From: Amaranthus tricolor
Lineage: Eukaryota > Streptophyta > Magnoliopsida > Caryophyllales > Amaranthaceae
Assembly: GCF_026212465.1 (NCBI RefSeq)
Contig: NC_080051.1
Span: forward strand, 22,146,727 to 22,210,726
Reading direction: 5' to 3'
DNA length: 64,000 nt
Shown here: positions 59,101 through 64,000 of the stretch, in pieces
How the letters are laid out: every line of letters starts with the position of its first letter
Position numbering within the stretch: the first letter of the stretch is position 1
Made by a program: the position numbers and the translations under genes
Notes under the pieces: model-generated
Databases searched by the model: none
Told to the model about the DNA's origin: nothing
The model's input: only the letters and a program-made list of their open reading frames with translations

Positions 59101-60132
59101 GATTGAAATTTTCTATTTTGCTACACCCTCCGGCTTTTCCCCTCAAATTTTTTCATTTCCACCATTCAATGAGATAAAGGTTATATATATAACCCAACAT
59201 TATGAATATCCTTTTTCCGCCCCCTTAAGATTTTAATTTGTTCCATTTTTGTAACAATTTGACAATATTAACATCCTCACCACCAGTTTAAGGTATTCGC
59301 GCAGCTATCTACTAATACTGCTAGTTTTGAAAAGAGGTCCACGAGTTGACATTTGAATAGTTCTAATACAAACATATGGATTAACAAAAAACCATCACAA
59401 AAGCAAACACAATTCAGCACAAAAAAGAAGAAAACAAGATCAAATTTTGAAAAACAAAAAATTTACCTGTCCTCTATGAGCTTTTTCAGCCTCATAAAAA
59501 GCCTTGATAACAAAATCTTCGTAAAAGATCTTATGTCTAAGCTGAGCACTTGCCAACAATTCCACGACACCATCACCAAACACAAAATGATCTTCCATGT
59601 TAAACGTAAGCTCATCAACATCATGATCCAAACACGACCCTAACGAATTCCTCACAAACCCATTCAACAACACACTCGTCGTACTATTAACCCGGAACGC
59701 TCCCAATCCCGAAAATGAACCCGAAACAACGCTACCATTAAAGCTACTACTCGTAACCGATACCGGTCCCTGAAAAACCGAAACCGGGCTGTGCATTTCT
59801 CGCTTCAAGGACGATGAATTTGAATAGCGAAATGAACTGCTCAAATTGCTGAATTGATTCTGACTATGATGATAATGATTGTGATCTTCCATGGTCACTT
59901 TTGTAAATTCGTCATTTGACAATGACGACGACGAGTGTTTCAGGAGAGAGGATAATCCCCCAATTACTTGCCGTTGATTGTTTGATGAAGGTGATTGAGT
60001 GCTTGCTGAAGGAGATCTAGTAGTGAGATCGAAATCATAAGAAGATGAGTGTGAATTAATTGAACATGGATGTGGTGTTGAACATACGCTACTCGGTGGA
60101 CTTGCGTACAGCGCAATCGTTGAAACCGCCAT
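56136..60132 (-). CDS. RSH2: chloroplast (p)ppGpp synthetase/hydrolase, RSH2/RSH3 type (complete, six exons)
   Basis: Exons: 60132-59467, 58998-58813, 58309-57849, 57732-57574, 57491-57158, 56450-56136; phases agree, 706 residues. The Ser-rich N-terminus ([20 protein letters not shown]) looks like a chloroplast transit peptide. The HD hydrolase domain follows from about 215 ([10 protein letters not shown] at 233 on; LLHDTIDD with H257/D258; KLADRLHNM). The RelA/SpoT synthetase domain runs from about 415 ([56 protein letters not shown]). A C-terminal TGS-like part ends the protein ([18 protein letters not shown] ... [18 protein letters not shown]). RSH enzymes set the plastid ppGpp level and so damp plastid transcription and translation. 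Both HD and synthetase motifs look intact, fitting a bifunctional enzyme. It cannot be assigned to RSH2 or RSH3 without a tree. Confidence 0.93.
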
Positions 60133-61027
60133 TGATGAACCTTAAAGAAGCTAAAATTAAAAGAACAAATGAAATTCAAAGATTTTCTGAGCTGTTCGAA
60201 AGAACTTTAGAGATTATAGAAGTATATATACAATCAGAAGATGAACAATTAGGTAGATCTGTGATATTCTATGACTAATTTTTTGGATTTAATGTAAAAA
60301 CAAAGGGAAGAACAATCAAAGTCAAATTTATACAACTAAATTGTATGTACAGATTTCTGAGTTGAAATTACAGTAAGGATCTGCAATTTCTTAGCAACTC
60401 TTATGATAAATAGCCTAAATAAGAGAAGAAATAGGTGTAAATTAAGAGAAAGTGCTGAAAACTGTAAACCCTAGATTTGCAAAAGAGGGAAATTTAGAGA
60501 GAAGACAGAGAGAATATAGAGAGAGAAAGCGTATGTGGAGAAGATTTGTTTAAAATGTCGATTTTTAATATTCATTGGAAGAAATAATGGCTTTAGGAAA
60601 TTCAGATACCTTGCTTCCGTCTATCTCTCTGCACATAATGACTATTTTACCCCTTTATGTAACGCAATTTGTCGGGGTGATGTTTTGTGGATAACTTAGA
60701 AAATGTAGGAATATTTATCATAATAATATAAGTTGGTTTGATAAATAAATTAATCGGTGTATTTTTACATGTAATGATTGATTAAGGATTTGGAGTATAA
60801 TGTAGGATGATTAGTGTCCAATTAGGAAAATTATCTTGTTGGTTAAATTTCTTCCTTTCTTTACATATTTATATTGTTTTTATATAGGAGTGGATTAAGT
60901 TACTAATTTTAATAATAATGGAGGTTGTGGATAAGTTGTACCAAAAGGAGATTAAAGAGTAATATATGGAATTTATTTAATTTATAGAAGTATTAATTGG
61001 TCTACGGATGGTGAACCTTCATTTATT
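60133..61027. promoter_or_regulatory. RSH upstream region
   Basis: It contains the RSH 5' UTR (CT/GA-rich, with GAGAGAAAG-type runs at 60500-60530) and promoter, then AT-rich DNA. No other gene was recognised. Confidence 0.4.
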
Positions 61028-61311
61028 AGTAGTTTCACCGTATATATATATATATATATATAGAAGAGATTTAATGAGAAAAATATTGAAAATAAGAAGG
61101 GTAAGAAGCACTCAATATCTTTGATTTCACTAAGATAAAAAAATTTAAGGTCATGATTAAGCAAAAAACATATAATTGTAAAAGTCACTATGTTATACAG
61201 AAAAGATAATATGACATAAATTTGAACAATGTTCTTAATTTATAACATAATATTTTTTTTATATATATAGTAACAATACAAAAATATCTTTCTCATCCTT
61301 CTTATTTTATC

Positions 61312-61619
<308 letters not shown>

Positions 61620-61637
61620 ATATATATATATATATAT

Positions 61638-62950
61638 TTTTTTTCTTTTGTCTCATTGAATTTACAGCATTATCTATTTTGATTTGTCCACTTATTTTGC
61701 ATCATTTTTATTTTTAGATAATAGTCCACCACTCTTTTTTGATCTAATCTATGCATTTTAATTTTTTTTAATTTTATCAACAAAATTAATTCTCTCTCTT
61801 TATATATTAAAGTTTACCTTTTTTTTTTCCTTTGATGGAAATTTAATGGGACAAAGTAGTAAGTAATGAAGAAGTCCGGTACTTGAGTCTAAATGGAAGG
61901 TGTAATAAGAGATACCCGTGCAAAAATGAGAAGCTGTCCAAGTTAGATAGAGCAACAACAGGAAGGTGACTAGGAGAGTGGCAAACAAGTTGAATGAGGA
62001 TGGGACCCAGAACCCTTGTATATTTCGTTTTGTATATATTTTTTTTAAAAAAATAAAATAAAATCTGAGCGGTGGGCGATGCTCATGGAAGATTCTCCTG
62101 ATTTCCGGGGGTACTCTCCTCTTTTGACGAAATTTGGCTTTTATCTTTAGTAAATTTTTTTATTTAATTTTTTTAGGTTTTTTAGAGAATCTAACATGAA
62201 ATTGAAAATAATTAAATAATTAATTTAAAGTTTCATAAAAAATTAAAATAATAAAAATATAATAGAAATATTTTATACTCCGTTACAATTTACTCGCAAT
62301 ATTGAAAATACTTGCACTATTCAATTATCTCTCTTAATTTATGATTAATTTGTAATTTATAAGTTAAAACATAGTTAAGTGAAATCTTGTTTGATTTGTC
62401 TCGCTGTAAAAGTTATTAATGTCAAATTTTTACAATTTTTTATTATGCATAATTATAAATATTAAGGATTAAATTAGTACATTGGACTGCATGAAAAAGC
62501 AAACGTTATAAATATTTTGAAAAAGAAAAACTTTTTTCAAGACAAATATTATTTTGAATTACATTAAAAATTCATTAGATTCTTTCTTATATAAAAACTA
62601 TATATATCATTATATCATGATTTAAACTTCTTTTTAAATCTTGTTTAGACTTTTAATTTACTTTTTTATTTAATTTACATATTTTTTTCACTTTTTTATA
62701 AAATTTATTTATTTTATCCATTTTTTTCATTTTCCACCTTTTTTTTTATCAAGGATATAATTTTCATGAAAGATGACTAGATGAGTAACAATAAAGATCC
62801 CGATTCCCCACCAAGATAAGAGGTATCCAACTTGGACTAATACTCTGTCCCTCCCAAACGATTATGACCTAGTTCGTTTTTCTTATTTTAATTTTTGACT
62901 CTAAATTACGTTCTTTCTTAATTTTATTTATATATTTAATTTATTTGTTC

Positions 62951-62954
<4 letters not shown>
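61638..62954. other. AT-rich intergenic DNA
   Basis: No gene was recognised. A degraded family M MITE-like segment is at about 62276-62520 (CATAGTTAAGTGAAATCTTG ... GTTATTAATGTCAAATTTTT). Confidence 0.4.

Positions 62955-62983
<29 letters not shown>
62955..62983. repeat. (TA)n microsatellite
   Basis: A short TA array just downstream, in element orientation, of the SINE copy. Confidence 0.9.
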
Positions 62984-63312
<329 letters not shown>

Positions 63313-63324
63313 GAATTATACATG

Positions 63325-63400
63325 GTTAATTAATAGGTGGAATTATTATAGAAAAATCATAAATAAATTAAATTATTATAGATAATTTTTCTAAAAGAAC
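63325..63400. mobile_element. fragment of the inverted-repeat element family of 7723-8528
   Basis: The phrases CATGGTTAATTAATAGGTGG, AATTATTATAGAAAAATCAT and TTATTATAGATAATTTTTCT match the right ends of 7723-8528 and 16898-17355. It stands beside the TA array, and its partner end is not visible. The rest to 64000 is AT-rich DNA without a recognised gene. Confidence 0.5.
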
Positions 63401-64000
63401 AACGTAGTAATAAAAAAGCAAATAAAAAAGCATTTCATTAAGCCAAATATCCACGTTAAATTAAAATTAGTAGTAATAAACAAGTAAAAGAATTACATCC
63501 AAATAAACTTAGTTTGAAGCAACTCAAACCAAAATGAACCATCTTAAAAATAGAATATTTAATAAGTAGTTCTTTCAGTTTAGTTATTTTGTCCCATTTA
63601 CAAATGATGTAGAGATTACAAAGTTAGATATGTTAAATGAATTAAATTGATGGAGTTACTTAGAAAACAAATAAAAAAATATGGTGAATAAACAAATTGA
63701 GTTATGTTGAAAATAAAAAAGACACAAAATTAATAAAAATAAGAAATAGGGCAAATTGAGAAATAAAGGATATAATAATATAATGCCAAATGAAGATGCA
63801 GATATTGCTCCCTTCTCTTTGTTAAATAAGTTTTTATTTGCTATTTTGAGATGCTCTATTTATTGTGCTCTATTTATTGTTTTCATAAAGAATCAATTTA
63901 TTTATATTACAAATTTTGGATAAAATTAAGATTGTTAGTGTTTTTTTATTGACTTTGCAAAAATATAATTTTTATTAGTTATTGTCTCATATTTTTCCAC

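Overview
This window is nuclear DNA from a flowering plant. It is AT-rich, its genes are split by long introns, and the proteins are typical eudicot orthologues: an AINTEGUMENTA-type AP2 factor, a POPEYE-type bHLH, a GRF, an SPL2-type RING ligase and a plastid RSH. The repeats are plant types too: MITEs, tRNA-derived SINEs, tiny LTR elements and long (TA)n tracts. Some repeat motifs feel like Caryophyllales, but that is only an impression. I joined exons by hand from splice sites, reading frame and remembered family sequences, without a search or alignment tool.

Layout. 1-4640: repeat-rich DNA with a SINE (346-583) and a truncated LTR element (about 3241-4134, minus). 4644-6921 (+): the last three exons of the ubiquitin-like protein ATG12; its last intron carries a young 925-bp inverted-repeat transposon holding a captured gene fragment. 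6922-13035: MITE-rich intergenic DNA. 13036-20963 (+): a complete nine-exon ANT-type gene, including a 9-nt microexon. 21711-24435 (-): a complete POPEYE/bHLH47-type gene, convergent with ANT. 26934-30212 (-): a GRF of the GRF5/GRF6 type without a recognisable miR396 site. 31140-36920: no gene recognised. 36925-42979 (-): an SPL2-type membrane RING E3 ligase. 44658-48437: an apparently complete autonomous hAT transposon with inverted termini, an 8-bp target duplication and an open 716-codon transposase. 50040-52500 (-): an alpha/beta-hydrolase. 55090-55455 (+): a small membrane protein of unknown function. 56136-60132 (-): a chloroplast RSH2/RSH3-type (p)ppGpp synthetase/hydrolase. 60133-64000: mostly AT-rich DNA with (TA)n arrays, a solo LTR and a second SINE copy.

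The genes do not form an operon or an evident pathway. Two of them, ANT and the GRF, belong to families that promote cell proliferation in lateral organs and lie about 6 kb apart; this may be chance. I saw no convincing new multi-gene system. The most notable items are the gene-capturing foldback element inside ATG12, the apparently intact hAT element, the GRF without a miR396 site, the inverted-repeat hairpin in an ANT intron, and a family of very small solo LTRs with perfect 5-bp target duplications.
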